Positions 9,300 through 18,504 are shown, counted from the stretch's first letter. The stretch: DNA of 64,000 nt from Legionella oakridgensis ATCC 33761 = DSM 21215 (GCF_000512355.1 NZ_CP004006.1:611001-675000); one strand, 5' to 3'. Numbers and translations are program-made. Notes: generated from the letters alone by a model not told the origin.

Positions 9300-10331
9300 A
9301 TGCTCAATTTTTCTAGATCATTGCAAAGAGTAAGACAAGGGCTTTTTTATACAAGGCGTTGGATGACACTGCCCAATATCATTATTTTTATCGGATTGAT
9401 TACGGCGCTCGTCTATGCTTTTTCATTTCTTTTTCCGTTTACTGATAATTCGTTTGTCGTCAATAACGTTCGACCCGTCGCGGCTCAGGTATCCGGTTTT
9501 ATTACTCATATTGATGTAAAGAATGGCGAATATGTCCATAAAGGCCAGCGATTGTTTACCGTGTTTAAAGAGCCTTATCAATTGGCGGTTGAACAGTTGA
9601 GAGCAGATGTGGAGTCTGCTCGGGCAAAATGGTTTGCTTTGCAAACGACGTATGAACGTGATCAGAAAATCAGTGAAAATCATGAAAAAATATATATAAA
9701 GCTGGATCAAGATGATAAAAAATACCGAAAAGGGTATGAGATGAAATCTATTTCACTCATAACGCTGCAAAACTCCCAACAAGAGACACAAGCCGCCAAA
9801 GATCAATGGCAAGCCTCTTTGAAACAGTTAGAAATCGACAAGCATTACATTAAAGCACAGGAAAAAGAAATTAAATCCATCCTTGCCAGACTAAAAATTG
9901 CTGAAGTTAACCTGGATTTAACGGACGTACGTGCACAAAGTAATGGGGTGATTCAAAATTTATTTTATACGGTTGGTGCCCCGATCATTATCAATCAACC
10001 TTTGTTTTCTCTGGTTGATATCGATGATATTTATATTCAAGCTAATTTTAATGAAACCGATTTACGCGACGTTAGAAAAGGTGCCAAAGCTTTAATTTTT
10101 CCACGTATGTATCTGGGAAGAAAGATGTTTCATGGCGTTGTCGATTCAGATTACTGGTCTGCCAATCGACAAGAGGTGGACCATAGAACCCAGCTGCAAA
10201 ACGTTCTTAATGAAAATCAATGGATATTGTTGCCGCAACGCTTACCGGTGATCATTAAAGTGACTGATCCCGATCCAAATTATCCCCTGAGAGTTGGGAC
10301 CAGCGCGTATGTTTATATCAAAGCTGAGTGA
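9300..10331 (+). CDS. HlyD/AaeA-type membrane fusion protein
   Basis: Intact periplasmic adaptor of about 343 aa. One membrane helix lies near residues 24-42, followed by a lipoyl half-motif (AAQVSGFITHIDVKNGEYVH), a long coiled-coil hairpin and a beta-barrel region (IQANFNETDLRDVRKGAKAL). I prefer the ATG at 9300 over an in-frame GTG at 9291; neither has a strong ribosome site. It lies 19 bases after the channel gene and overlaps the FUSC-like gene by 23 bases, so translation is probably coupled. It is a close paralogue of the broken HlyD gene at the left edge. Confidence 0.88.
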   Translation: MLNFSRSLQRVRQGLFYTRRWMTLPNIIIFIGLITALVYAFSFLFPFTDNSFVVNNVRPVAAQVSGFITHIDVKNGEYVHKGQRLFTVFKEPYQLAVEQLRADVESARAKWFALQTTYERDQKISENHEKIYIKLDQDDKKYRKGYEMKSISLITLQNSQQETQAAKDQWQASLKQLEIDKHYIKAQEKEIKSILARLKIAEVNLDLTDVRAQSNGVIQNLFYTVGAPIIINQPLFSLVDIDDIYIQANFNETDLRDVRKGAKALIFPRMYLGRKMFHGVVDSDYWSANRQEVDHRTQLQNVLNENQWILLPQRLPVIIKVTDPDPNYPLRVGTSAYVYIKAE

Positions 10332-11240
10332 GTGGTGGGATGAAGTAGACCCGTATGCGCTTCAGCGGCTTGCAATGTATAAGGCTTGTTTCGTCGCCAC
10401 GATTCTGGTTTACATTTACTGGGTTTTTAAGCCGGCCAATTTTATGGCTTTTTTTGCGCCTTTTATTGTTGCGTCATTTTATGAAATGCCACTGATATCC
10501 AGTTTTAAAGAAAAAGAATTTCTTTTGCTGTTTATTTTTGTGGCTATGCTGGTGGTCAGCATTTCATTTTATCTTCTTGCTCCCATGCATTTTATGTTCT
10601 TGTTTTATGCACTTGGTGTTCTTGCAACGCTTTATTACCTCGTCCTTAAATTTTTTCCGCAATTAAAAAATTTAACCATGCTTATTCTGGCGGCTGGTGC
10701 TATGACTTTAACCATAAAACCACCAGCTCATTTTCAAATTGCCATTGAAATGTTTTCGTCCAGTATTTTGTCCATGGGGGGCATCCTCATTTGCTTGAAA
10801 ATTTTTCCCAATAAATATCTTTATATTTGGTGTCGAGCCTTGCAAAAATTCATTCAATGTCTGGAAAGTGATATTCAGGCAGCCATCTCAACACGGGATA
10901 AATATGCCATTGTAGAAGAAGTCAATCATCTTGGAATGATGCGTGCCTGCCGAAAGCTGATCCCTAAAAGATATTTAATCCATACGTATCGAATGTCGGT
11001 GAATATTCGCAATATTCAATTTGCGCTGGATAACCTTTTTATGAAAAGAAGAATGATGAATTTTGGACAGGCATTAAAAATCATTTGTATCTTTTAAGAA
11101 TACATATGAAAAATTGGTCATTAGGTGATTTAACGGGTGAGGAAATCAAACCTGAGACTGAATTGCAGTGCTATGTTGTCTATTGTCTGAATAAAGTAAT
11201 ACGTTCTTGGAATCAGTTATGCAGCATGCGCTTGCCTTAA
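10309..11240 (+). CDS. FUSC-like efflux inner-membrane protein, first half, one frameshift
   Basis: About six hydrophobic helices in the first 170 residues are followed by a cytoplasmic region (CLESDIQAAISTRDKYAIVEEV). Start is ATG 10309 (MFISKLSEWWDEVD), inside the HlyD gene. As read, the frame stops at 11097, one base short at A5 (11076-11080). With one more A it continues (KNHLYLLRIHMKNWSLGDLT...) to a stop at 11240, overlapping the next gene. Restored length is about 310 aa. Family knowledge: FUSC/AaeB proteins are usually single chains of 600-700 aa; here two consecutive genes seem to make the halves. Confidence 0.8.
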
Positions 11241-12100
11241 AAAAAAGATTGGAATACGCACGATTCAGTCATTTGCTCATCATGTTTATTATAGCGGTCA
11301 TGATTTATGCATTTTCCACCTTGCCTCATAAGTGGTGGATTTTTCTTACCATTTTAGTTATTAGTTCTGGTGTGGAGCCTGGGCTTATTATCCGGCGCTC
11401 GATTCATCGTATCGGCGGCACCTTGCTTGCTCTGTTGTTTTTAATTCCTTTGCTTTATTTTTTACAGCTGAATTATCGACTGATTCCGGTCTTTTTTATT
11501 GTTGCAGTCATTGGTATGGCAGTGACTTCACTAAACCCTGGTCGTTACGATATTTGTGTGTTTTTTATTACGGTGGTGGTGTTTTTATTGGTGGCTCAAA
11601 CGGTTGAAGTCGTGACACCGGAAGGTCCCGTTGAAATGGTTCTTAATCGGGGCATATGCACCATCATTGGTATTATGATCATCATTGCGGGCGATTATTT
11701 TCTATTTCGTGCTTATCGTTATTCGCAAAAGCTTTATTTATATCATCAACTAATGGTGTATGATTTTCTGAGAGACATTATTGTAAAGATTGAGCAGGCT
11801 CGCTTGCAAGAAATCAATAGTTTTCAATTTATAGAACAATTGCGAAATGAATTTAATGAACATTTCGCGCCTATTGCCATTAGCTCTGAAAATTTAAAAC
11901 TGGATTTAAAAGCCAGCGCTGAAATGAAACAACAAGTGGAAATCTTTCAGGAAACCATTTGGAAAATCAGGCGATTGGTTTTTGCATTGTGTTTTTCAGA
12001 AGTGATTTTGCCTTCTCCTATGGCTACTAGAGAACATCTTCACCGTTATCATCAATTAATGACTAAAGCACATGACGCGTTAATTCATAGTGAGCACTAG
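11219..12100 (+). CDS. FUSC-like efflux inner-membrane protein, second half
   Basis: A 293-aa protein with about six membrane helices (residues 20-170) and a C-terminal cytoplasmic helical region. The membrane part includes RRSIHRIGGTLLALLFLIP, the Arg/Gly-rich element typical of FUSC domains. Start ATG 11219 lies within the restored upstream frame, so the two are tightly coupled. It likely forms a heteromeric pump with the product of 10309, exporting through the HlyD and NodT-like proteins. No terminator was seen after the stop at 12100. Confidence 0.8.
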   Translation: MQHALALKKRLEYARFSHLLIMFIIAVMIYAFSTLPHKWWIFLTILVISSGVEPGLIIRRSIHRIGGTLLALLFLIPLLYFLQLNYRLIPVFFIVAVIGMAVTSLNPGRYDICVFFITVVVFLLVAQTVEVVTPEGPVEMVLNRGICTIIGIMIIIAGDYFLFRAYRYSQKLYLYHQLMVYDFLRDIIVKIEQARLQEINSFQFIEQLRNEFNEHFAPIAISSENLKLDLKASAEMKQQVEIFQETIWKIRRLVFALCFSEVILPSPMATREHLHRYHQLMTKAHDALIHSEH

Positions 12101-12332
12101 GCGTTCATATCCGTGCTTGCGTATGATCAGTATCCTTATCTTGTTTTATTGCTGGGGCAGAGTTTGCAATCTCGGTCAGCAAGGAAGAGGTTCTGGTACT
12201 AAAGGTGCCATCTGCAGCCTTCGAATGAGTTTTCAGTACGTCTTCGCATAAAGGGCAGCGGCATTGCCTAAACTCCGGGAGAAATCATTATTTAAAAGTG
12301 TAGGATATGTTTATTTTTTACAAAAAAAAGGC
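12101..12332. other. intergenic region with a short zinc-ribbon-like open stretch
   Basis: On the minus strand, 12284 down to 12105 is an open stretch of 59 codons without a start, reading FLPEFRQCRCPLCEDVLK near its beginning and ending in TGA. The C-x-C-x2-C pattern hints at the end of a metal-binding or RING/U-box-like protein. It could be the 3' remnant of a gene whose front was lost. Evidence is thin and no ribosome site or promoter is visible. Confidence 0.25.
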
Positions 12333-12368
12333 AACTCCCCACGTCATCCCGAGTGCAGCGAGGGATCT
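12333..12368 (+). repeat. left copy of 36-bp perfect inverted repeat
   Basis: This 36-base sequence includes CGTCATCCCGAGTGCAGCGA and is matched exactly, in reverse complement, by 14103-14138. The pair brackets the GIY-YIG gene and the decayed IS66 transposase. I recall similar sequences as dispersed intergenic elements in other bacterial genomes, which I cannot verify here. Confidence 0.85.
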
Positions 12369-12387
12369 GCCTGCAGTGGCACAATTT

Positions 12388-12678
12388 TTAAAGTAGCGAT
12401 GGATACAAATCGTTCCATTCAGGATTCAATGCATTAATCAAATCATGCTTCTTTTTTCGAGACCACCCTTTGATTTGTTTTTCTCGCTCAATAGCCATGA
12501 CGATGCCTGAACAAACTTCAAAATAAACCAGTCGATCCACATTGTATTTTTGGGTAAATCCAGCCACCAGTTTATTTTTGTGTTCATAAACACGGCGTAT
12601 CAAATCATTGGTAACACCGGTATACAAAACATTATTGTGTTTATTGGTCAGAAGGTAAACGTAAGACTCCGTACGCAT
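12388..12678 (-). CDS. small GIY-YIG endonuclease-domain protein
   Basis: A 96-aa single-domain GIY-YIG protein. The signature appears as YVYLLTNKHNNVLYTGVTND (residues 6-25), followed by the catalytic Arg in RRVYEHK and a distal Glu in AIEREKQIKGWSR. This is the stand-alone UPF0213/YhbQ-type family. The ATG at 12678 follows an AAGGA ribosome site. It lies 19 bases from the left 36-bp repeat and next to the IS66 remnant. Function of such proteins is not settled; a role in mobility or maintenance of the repeat is only a hypothesis. Confidence 0.88.
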   Translation of the reverse strand: MRTESYVYLLTNKHNNVLYTGVTNDLIRRVYEHKNKLVAGFTQKYNVDRLVYFEVCSGIVMAIEREKQIKGWSRKKKHDLINALNPEWNDLYPSLL

Positions 12679-12714
12679 ATACTATTCCTTGCTCTGTTGG
12701 ACTGTATTGTTATC

Positions 12715-14092
12715 TCAGATTCCTGATAACACAGGGATAGTACCAGAAAATATAGATTGGATGGAACTGATAATGCTTAATCCTTGTTTACGGATCGTAC
12801 TGATAAATCCTCGGATACGAGCAAATTGTTCAGCGCCTTGAGCGGTCCGAAAACCACCGGATATTTTTTGTTTGCATTTCATCATTCGTAAATCACGCTC
12901 AGCATCATTATTGGTAAATGGAACTGCCAGATCATGAAAAAACCGTAAAACGTCTTGTTTGTAATGAAATAAACGCCACAAGAGGTTGTGACCTGTCCGT
13001 CGAGGTTTGTCGACCCTGTTTGCCTTTGCATGGCAATGGCGGCAGCGTTTCATGATACGCCAGCCCATCTCGAATAATCTTCTTGTAGATGTTGGTCAAC
13101 CGCTTGATGCGAGCAACAGGTATTGCATGATGTTCATTAAAATGACGACAGCGAAGAGCAACACGTAATAGTCGGGTCATAGCCTGTGCCCATGGTTCTT
13201 TGTCATGCTCGGTTATTGCTTTTAATTCACGCAAGTGATGCTGGTTGCATAGGGCATGCTCCACACCTCCCAAATTGTAATAACTTTTCAGTGATCATGA
13301 ATGACGGTACCTGAAAGGCCATCCAGTAATGATTTTCATTTTGGAGATATGTGATAATAAGTTGCCGTTTTAGTCGATGCCACATGCAACCATTGTGTTT
13401 TTCCGGCCACACGAAACCCTGTTTCATCCAGGTTTTTTACGGCAGCAGTTTTGACTGCAGACAATACCGATTCTTCAAATGATGCCAATGTATCAAAGGC
13501 AATCCGGTTATATCCAGTCCGTGTTGCAGTAGCCAGTTGAATTCCGTACAGGTCATAAAACAACTGTTGCAGCCTGTCTTCTGGAATAAAATGCTGATAT
13601 TGATAATACACGCTCCAACTACGAATAACTTCACCGTATTGGACAGGGGCAAGAACACCTGCAGGAAATGCTGCTGTTATCGTTTTATTACAGCACTCGC
13701 AATATTTTACTTCAGCCTGATGTTCCGTGACTTCAATTTTGGGTAGTGGAATATCAAAAACCTGGCGCTTCACAATTCCAATCACCGGCGTTGAAACTAA
13801 TGAACCATAACAATCCGGGCATGTTAGCAATACATGGTTTTTGACAACATCTGGTGATTTAATCTGTTTTAACGTTTCGCCCTTGTGGCCTTTTGGGCCA
13901 CCACTGTTACGTTTCCCATTTTCACGTAGTGATGTCGTACGGCGTAGTTTGCCTAACCCGTCACTTGAGGGGGGGCTTTGAGCTGTTGCTGCTATTCTTG
14001 TTCAGTCGTTTTTCCAGCTCTGCTATTCGTGCAGCTATTTGATCATAACCGCATAATTTTTCAAGTGTTTTTTACATTAATTTAATACCTGC
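12715..14092 (-). pseudogene. IS66-family transposase, broken by several frameshifts
   Basis: Four pieces in changing frames make up one IS66 transposase: a coiled-coil start with NKNSSNSSKPPSSDG (after allowing for an extra base in the run at 13969-13975), a zinc-finger domain (CPDCYGS ... CECCNKT, 13336-13830) leading into the DDE core with NLDETGFRV, a middle piece with ALCNQHHLRELKAI (12932-13273), and the C-terminus with FTNNDAERDLRMMKCKQKIS (12715-13068). No tnpA/tnpB partners are next to it. Some breaks are in homopolymers, but the number suggests real decay. Confidence 0.85.
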
Positions 14093-14102
14093 CAGTTGCT
14101 GG

Positions 14103-14138
14103 AGATCCCTCGCTGCACTCGGGATGACGTGGGGAGTT
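14103..14138 (-). repeat. right copy of 36-bp perfect inverted repeat
   Basis: Exact reverse complement of 12333-12368. The outward flanks differ from the left copy, so the identity stops sharply at the 36-bp limits. No obvious target duplication was seen. Confidence 0.85.
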
Positions 14139-14172
14139 ACAAAAAAAGATAATATATCCATTTAAATACTGA

Positions 14173-14604
14173 TTATCGCTCGCCAACTTCTTTAAAATCT
14201 CGTTCACCAAATATCGCTGATGGATGGGTGTAATATTTAAATTCAAGCAAATTATTGCTTGGATCTTTCAGGAAAAAAGATTGATGTTCTATGGTTGATT
14301 GCGCAAAGCGGACTTTAAGCGGTATTTCGAAGGGGATATTTTGCGCTTCAATACGTTGAATAAATGCATCAAATGCTTCTTTTTCAAGAAAGATCAAACC
14401 GAAATGACGGGGGTAAATGCTTGTTTGTAATGGCAGTGGGGTATCAATTTTATGAGCAACAATTTGATGGCCGCCAAATTCAAGAATTAATGCATGTTCT
14501 GATTCTCTTCCTATATTAAAACCTAATTGTTGATGATAAAACGCTTTAGCCGCTTCAAAATCATGCACCGGAAAGGCTAAGTGGAATAGGGTAGTCATTG
14601 GCAT
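14173..14604 (-). CDS. VOC-family (glyoxalase/dioxygenase-like) protein
   Basis: A 143-aa protein with two beta-alpha-beta-beta-beta modules of the vicinal-oxygen-chelate fold. Module one is FHLAFPVHDFEAAKAFYHQQ with LGFNIGRES; module two has PRHFGLIFLEKEAFDAFIQR ending in FFLKDPSNNLLEFKYY. The metal ligands His (FHLAF), His (PRHFGL) and Glu (LLEFKYY) are in the usual places. Start ATG 14604 follows a GAGG ribosome site. Substrate cannot be told from sequence. Confidence 0.82.
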   Translation of the reverse strand: MPMTTLFHLAFPVHDFEAAKAFYHQQLGFNIGRESEHALILEFGGHQIVAHKIDTPLPLQTSIYPRHFGLIFLEKEAFDAFIQRIEAQNIPFEIPLKVRFAQSTIEHQSFFLKDPSNNLLEFKYYTHPSAIFGERDFKEVGER

Positions 14605-14687
14605 CAAATTCCTCGTTGATAATCTTCATTGAAGAGTTAAGCATAACTGATTTATAGTGATTATACGCTGATTTTTATGGACGAAAG

Positions 14688-16661
14688 ATGCGTACAGGAG
14701 AACACTATGCCGGTGGGCTTGCCATACATTTTTTTGAATCTTCGGAGTTTGAAACGGGACACTCAGCCTCTGCTAAGGATAGAGCGGCTATTTTAGCAAG
14801 GAATGTCTTGCGTCTTATCATGATGGGGTGGCGGGATAATTGGACGGATCTTATTTCCTGGCAGACGCTTAATGCCGTACTGGTTGCGCGTGACCCGCAT
14901 ATCACGCGAGGATTGCGGTTTGCGTTTCAGGAAGGATTCAAGCATGTTTTTTCCCAATTGCAGGATGCGTCTCATACTGCACTGCAACGCAATCAGGCAG
15001 AGTTATTTATCAATAATTGTCTGATGTATTTGCCTTATGCCGATATCAATCCTTATGAATCATTTGCTATCCCGCAGTGGCTGGGAGGTCGTTGGCAATT
15101 AGTTGATTATAAAGTTGTGCCAATTGAATTAACACCGACGGTTGGTTTTGAAACATTGGTACTGTCAGAATACGACCGTGTATTTGCTTATGGATTAGAG
15201 CCCATACATCATCCACAGGCTGAGCCTCATTTGCTTTTTATGGGCACCACGTATCCCGCAGGGCAAGGATTTTATACAACGGTCAATACGGATTTGGAAG
15301 CGTTTGAAACGGCAGGAAAAAAACTGTATCGCAGCGGACGGAATAATATTCGTCACTGGTTAGAAAGCCAAACACAAAAGGTGCATGTCTGTGGAACCAG
15401 CTTAGGCGGAGCACTTTCTTTATTATTGGCAATTGATCAAGGTGACAGATTATCAAGAGTAGATGCCTTAAATCCGCCGGGTTTGCATGATCCATGGCTA
15501 AGAAAGAGCCGTTTTGATCATTGGGATGAATTGGCAGAAAAACCGGAAGTTTACATTCAAAGGCAAGGGAATGATCCAATTTCTCGTTTTGGGGTTTGGA
15601 AAACCGACTGGCATCTGCTGCATGTGATTCCGCCCCCAGACCGCAAAGGCTTAAATCGGTTTACGGATCATGCATTAAATTATGCAGGGTATGCTAATAC
15701 CCAATTTTTAGGGATAGACACAGAAGCGGATAATAAAAAAAATCAGCAACGGAATATTTGGTTGTATGGGTTATTGCGCAGTGCAGTTTATTATACAACA
15801 TTGGTTCCGGTTCGTTACGGTATTCTACCTGCTGCCCGATTTGCAGCCAGCCATAAATTACAAACCGGGATTATTTTATTGTTGTTGATGTTATTTTTAT
15901 TATGTACACCAACCCTTAGCTTGTCTGCACTGCCCTATGCCCTGTTGTCGATTATAAGTGTCGGTTATTTATTGACGCTTCTTCTTTCGTACGTAGGCGA
16001 TCAAGTGACAGGGCGCAATAACTCGGATTTATCACAATTTCTTGCATACTTGGGAGATAATCCTAAGTTTGTACAACATGCATTGTTTTTGTGTTTTCCG
16101 CTCGCTATAATGCCTGCATTGGGTGTTTTTGTTCCTGGTTTTTTGCAAACCGCATTGCCATCTTTTTCAACAACTGTTACTGTTGCTCCGTTGGCAGCAC
16201 GTCTTTGCATTCAATTGAATAGGATGTTGCACCTATTTTCAGGACGAGAGGTGAGAAATGAGCTGGTTTGTCATCGCGCTGAACTTGAACGTCACCCTGA
16301 GCTGGATATATATGCAAATACCGTTAAGGCTGAGTTCACTTATAAGGAAATTCATGCTTATTATCGTGCCAAACGATGTGTGTTGAAAGGTAAGCCTTTT
16401 CTTCCTGATACACCAGGGAAGCTCATGTTTTTTTCTTCCAGAGGGGTGGCAAAATCTAAGCATGAACTCTTAAGAGAAGAGGTTGATGCGATGGCGGAGG
16501 GGCAAATATTAACGCTTTCTGCCTCTAAGGCAAAGATACATGAGATGAAAAAAACACTTAAGCTTGTTTCTCGCCATGGGTTTCATACTCCTGGTTTGAA
16601 AGCAGCCTTGGAGGAAAGTTATCAGGCTTATTTAAAAGGAAAAAACAGACCTCTTGCATAA
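14688..16661 (+). CDS. lipase-like effector candidate with membrane hairpin
   Basis: A 657-aa protein without a signal peptide. An alpha/beta-hydrolase domain similar to class-3 lipases carries the elbow VHVCGTSLGGALSLL with Ser238; candidate Asp/His lie after it (for example TDHALNYAGY). Two or three hydrophobic segments at about residues 385-440 and 460-485 could anchor it in a host membrane. This architecture recalls Legionella lipase-type Dot/Icm effectors. The last codons and stop (16651-16661) lie in the left end of a MITE-like element, so the C-terminus may have been rewritten. Start ATG 14688 follows a GGACGAAAG ribosome site. Confidence 0.68.
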   Translation: MRTGEHYAGGLAIHFFESSEFETGHSASAKDRAAILARNVLRLIMMGWRDNWTDLISWQTLNAVLVARDPHITRGLRFAFQEGFKHVFSQLQDASHTALQRNQAELFINNCLMYLPYADINPYESFAIPQWLGGRWQLVDYKVVPIELTPTVGFETLVLSEYDRVFAYGLEPIHHPQAEPHLLFMGTTYPAGQGFYTTVNTDLEAFETAGKKLYRSGRNNIRHWLESQTQKVHVCGTSLGGALSLLLAIDQGDRLSRVDALNPPGLHDPWLRKSRFDHWDELAEKPEVYIQRQGNDPISRFGVWKTDWHLLHVIPPPDRKGLNRFTDHALNYAGYANTQFLGIDTEADNKKNQQRNIWLYGLLRSAVYYTTLVPVRYGILPAARFAASHKLQTGIILLLLMLFLLCTPTLSLSALPYALLSIISVGYLLTLLLSYVGDQVTGRNNSDLSQFLAYLGDNPKFVQHALFLCFPLAIMPALGVFVPGFLQTALPSFSTTVTVAPLAARLCIQLNRMLHLFSGREVRNELVCHRAELERHPELDIYANTVKAEFTYKEIHAYYRAKRCVLKGKPFLPDTPGKLMFFSSRGVAKSKHELLREEVDAMAEGQILTLSASKAKIHEMKKTLKLVSRHGFHTPGLKAALEESYQAYLKGKNRPLA

Positions 16662-16787
16662 CCTGATTATTCTATTTTAGGGCAAGACGCAAACGATTTT
16701 GAGGGGCGGAGTTTCTATGGAGTAAATGAGCACCGCAGAACTGTTTGCAACGCAGCAATAAAACGAAAGAGGCAGGTTATGCAAGAG
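16651..16787. mobile_element. MITE-like element with 15-bp terminal inverted repeats
   Basis: The ends CTCTTGCATAACCTG (16651-16665) and CAGGTTATGCAAGAG (16773-16787) are perfect inverted repeats. The 107 bases between hold no gene. The element supplies the stop codon of the lipase-like gene. No clear target duplication was found, so it may be an old insertion or an IS remnant. Confidence 0.6.
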
Positions 16788-16866
16788 ATCTAATGGCTGG
16801 GATGTCGTTATAAAAACTATGGAAAACTATAAAATTCAACCAAGTACTGACAGGATTTAATTCATT

Positions 16867-18291
16867 ATGCAAAATCTTCAAATTTTCTTGCTATATAACC
16901 ATCCCGATTATTTTACCAAAGAACCGTTGCTTAAACAGTTAAAAGAGTTTGCAAGCCTTGATTTGGACGCGGAATTTGCGAAATTATCACGCAAGTGTGC
17001 GGCTGCAATAGAACGTTATAAACAAGCCGATGAACGTCAGTTTCAAGGCGCTGATTTTTTAAATTTATTACAACAACTCACGGAAGGGCTGCAGAAGTTT
17101 TCTGCAAAACCGGTGTTCAATACAGATGCGGCGCGCCATGCACATGCAGAATTTGTTCATTATTTAAGGCACTTGCGTACTGAAGTTGTCGTTGATTTTA
17201 TTGTGGATAGGGATGGACGAGAGACTTCAGCACAATATGATTTACCGGCTATTAAGGAAGCCACTAAAAAACAGGTGGCCCAAGGGATAGCAGCTGTCAC
17301 TCAGAATTTGACTCGAAATATTTCACAAAGGATTTCAGAGTTTCAGAAGCGTGTAGAAGGATTACTGGAAAAACAATTACAGGCGTTAAGAATCATTCAA
17401 GTGCAGCAGGCACATGAAGCACATGTTGCAGCTACCCAGGCGTTAGCTTTTATTAAAGAACGTTTTGAAGCATGGCAAGAACGCTCATCTGCGGAAGACG
17501 CTTCTTATGATCCGCAATCGATATTGGATCATCTGCTCAAGATAGAAAAGCAACAAAAGCGAATCCAAACCTTGGTTATGCAAGCTGGTCATAATCGTGA
17601 TACTTATCCTGGTTCAGCTACAGCACAGAGTGTTCCTGGTGAATTAGCGACGTTTAATGACTCCGTGGAGGCTATACAACGCCATGCCTTGAAGTTGTGG
17701 CAAACCATGCAGGGCGTTACAGCGGAAGAACAAGCAGCGGCAGCCAGAGAACGTTCAAGTGCAAAAAAAGCACTTAAACATAAATTAGATAGAATCATTA
17801 AACTGGTTGGCGATTATGCGGCTGAATTAAAAGAAGAGAAAAAAAGCTGGAGCTATTTTTTCAATGTATTTCATTGGTCAAGAAAAGAAGCAAAAATCAA
17901 ATATTGTGATGATTTGCTGCGGGAGTTAAGCGAGGCAAGGGAAAATATAACCCATGCGACCAATTTGCGCGTGTTGGTCAGAGTGGCTCATCAAAAAGCA
18001 TATGAACAATCGAAGGATAAGTCGGCTATTATGGCTGGAGGTAGTTACGTCGGAACTAGCCGTCTGTTGAGTTTACAACGGTTACTTGATATTGAGAGCG
18101 CCTGGCAACATGGCAAATCAAAATTTGGCTTTTTCTGTACTACGGCATCGGATTTCCATGGCCTTAAAGCAACAGGAATTATCGAAACAAAAGATGGAAA
18201 AATTCGGCGCGTGATTAATAATTTTTATCAAGGCACCGAAGCCCAAGAAGAGGAATACAATCAATTGATAAGTCAATCACTTAAATTATAA
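16867..18291 (+). CDS. coiled-coil effector candidate
   Basis: A 474-aa, mostly helical protein of unknown function. Charged heptad-like stretches cover about residues 125-235 (SQRISEFQKRVEGLLEKQLQ) and 285-365. No enzyme motif or membrane segment was recognised. The C-terminus GTEAQEEEYNQLISQSLKL has a Glu-rich block 11-13 residues from the end followed by hydrophobic residues, matching the E-block signal of Legionella Dot/Icm substrates. It is a single gene followed by a strong hairpin at 18307. Effector status is inferred from the C-terminus and the neighbourhood. Confidence 0.6.
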   Translation: MQNLQIFLLYNHPDYFTKEPLLKQLKEFASLDLDAEFAKLSRKCAAAIERYKQADERQFQGADFLNLLQQLTEGLQKFSAKPVFNTDAARHAHAEFVHYLRHLRTEVVVDFIVDRDGRETSAQYDLPAIKEATKKQVAQGIAAVTQNLTRNISQRISEFQKRVEGLLEKQLQALRIIQVQQAHEAHVAATQALAFIKERFEAWQERSSAEDASYDPQSILDHLLKIEKQQKRIQTLVMQAGHNRDTYPGSATAQSVPGELATFNDSVEAIQRHALKLWQTMQGVTAEEQAAAARERSSAKKALKHKLDRIIKLVGDYAAELKEEKKSWSYFFNVFHWSRKEAKIKYCDDLLRELSEARENITHATNLRVLVRVAHQKAYEQSKDKSAIMAGGSYVGTSRLLSLQRLLDIESAWQHGKSKFGFFCTTASDFHGLKATGIIETKDGKIRRVINNFYQGTEAQEEEYNQLISQSLKL

Positions 18292-18306
18292 ATATTTTCA
18301 ACTCAA

Positions 18307-18332
18307 CATGTGCCGTTTTAACGGCACATTCT
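18307..18332 (+). terminator. rho-independent terminator
   Basis: The stem TGTGCCGTT / AACGGCACA with a short loop is followed by TTCTTTTC, 16 bases after the stop of the coiled-coil gene. It also sits just beyond the stop of the small minus-strand lipoprotein gene, so it may serve both directions. Confidence 0.75.
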
Positions 18333-18351
18333 TTTCTTGCCAGCATTTGTC

Positions 18352-18504
18352 TTACCAGGGAGTAGTACTGCAGCAGGTGGTTGTTGGATAATTGAAGGAT
18401 AATAAATTGCTGCCGCCACACAAATCGCAACTGCCAGTAAATCCGCATGCAGCTAATGAACTGATTGAAATTAAAAGAAAAGCTGAGAGGATTAGTTTTT
18501 TCAT
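18352..18504 (-). CDS. tiny Cys-rich lipoprotein
   Basis: A 50-aa reading frame. The N-terminus is a textbook lipoprotein signal (MKKLILSAFLLISISS then LAAC, Cys20). The mature peptide is only 31 residues with five cysteines (20, 26, 29, 44, 45), including CDLCGG and TTCCSTT. It ends just before the 18307 terminator hairpin. Four non-lipidated cysteines could make two disulfides or bind metal. No family was recognised; it may be an entericidin-like or metal-related lipopeptide, which is a guess. Confidence 0.5.
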   Translation of the reverse strand: MKKLILSAFLLISISSLAACGFTGSCDLCGGSNLLSFNYPTTTCCSTTPW

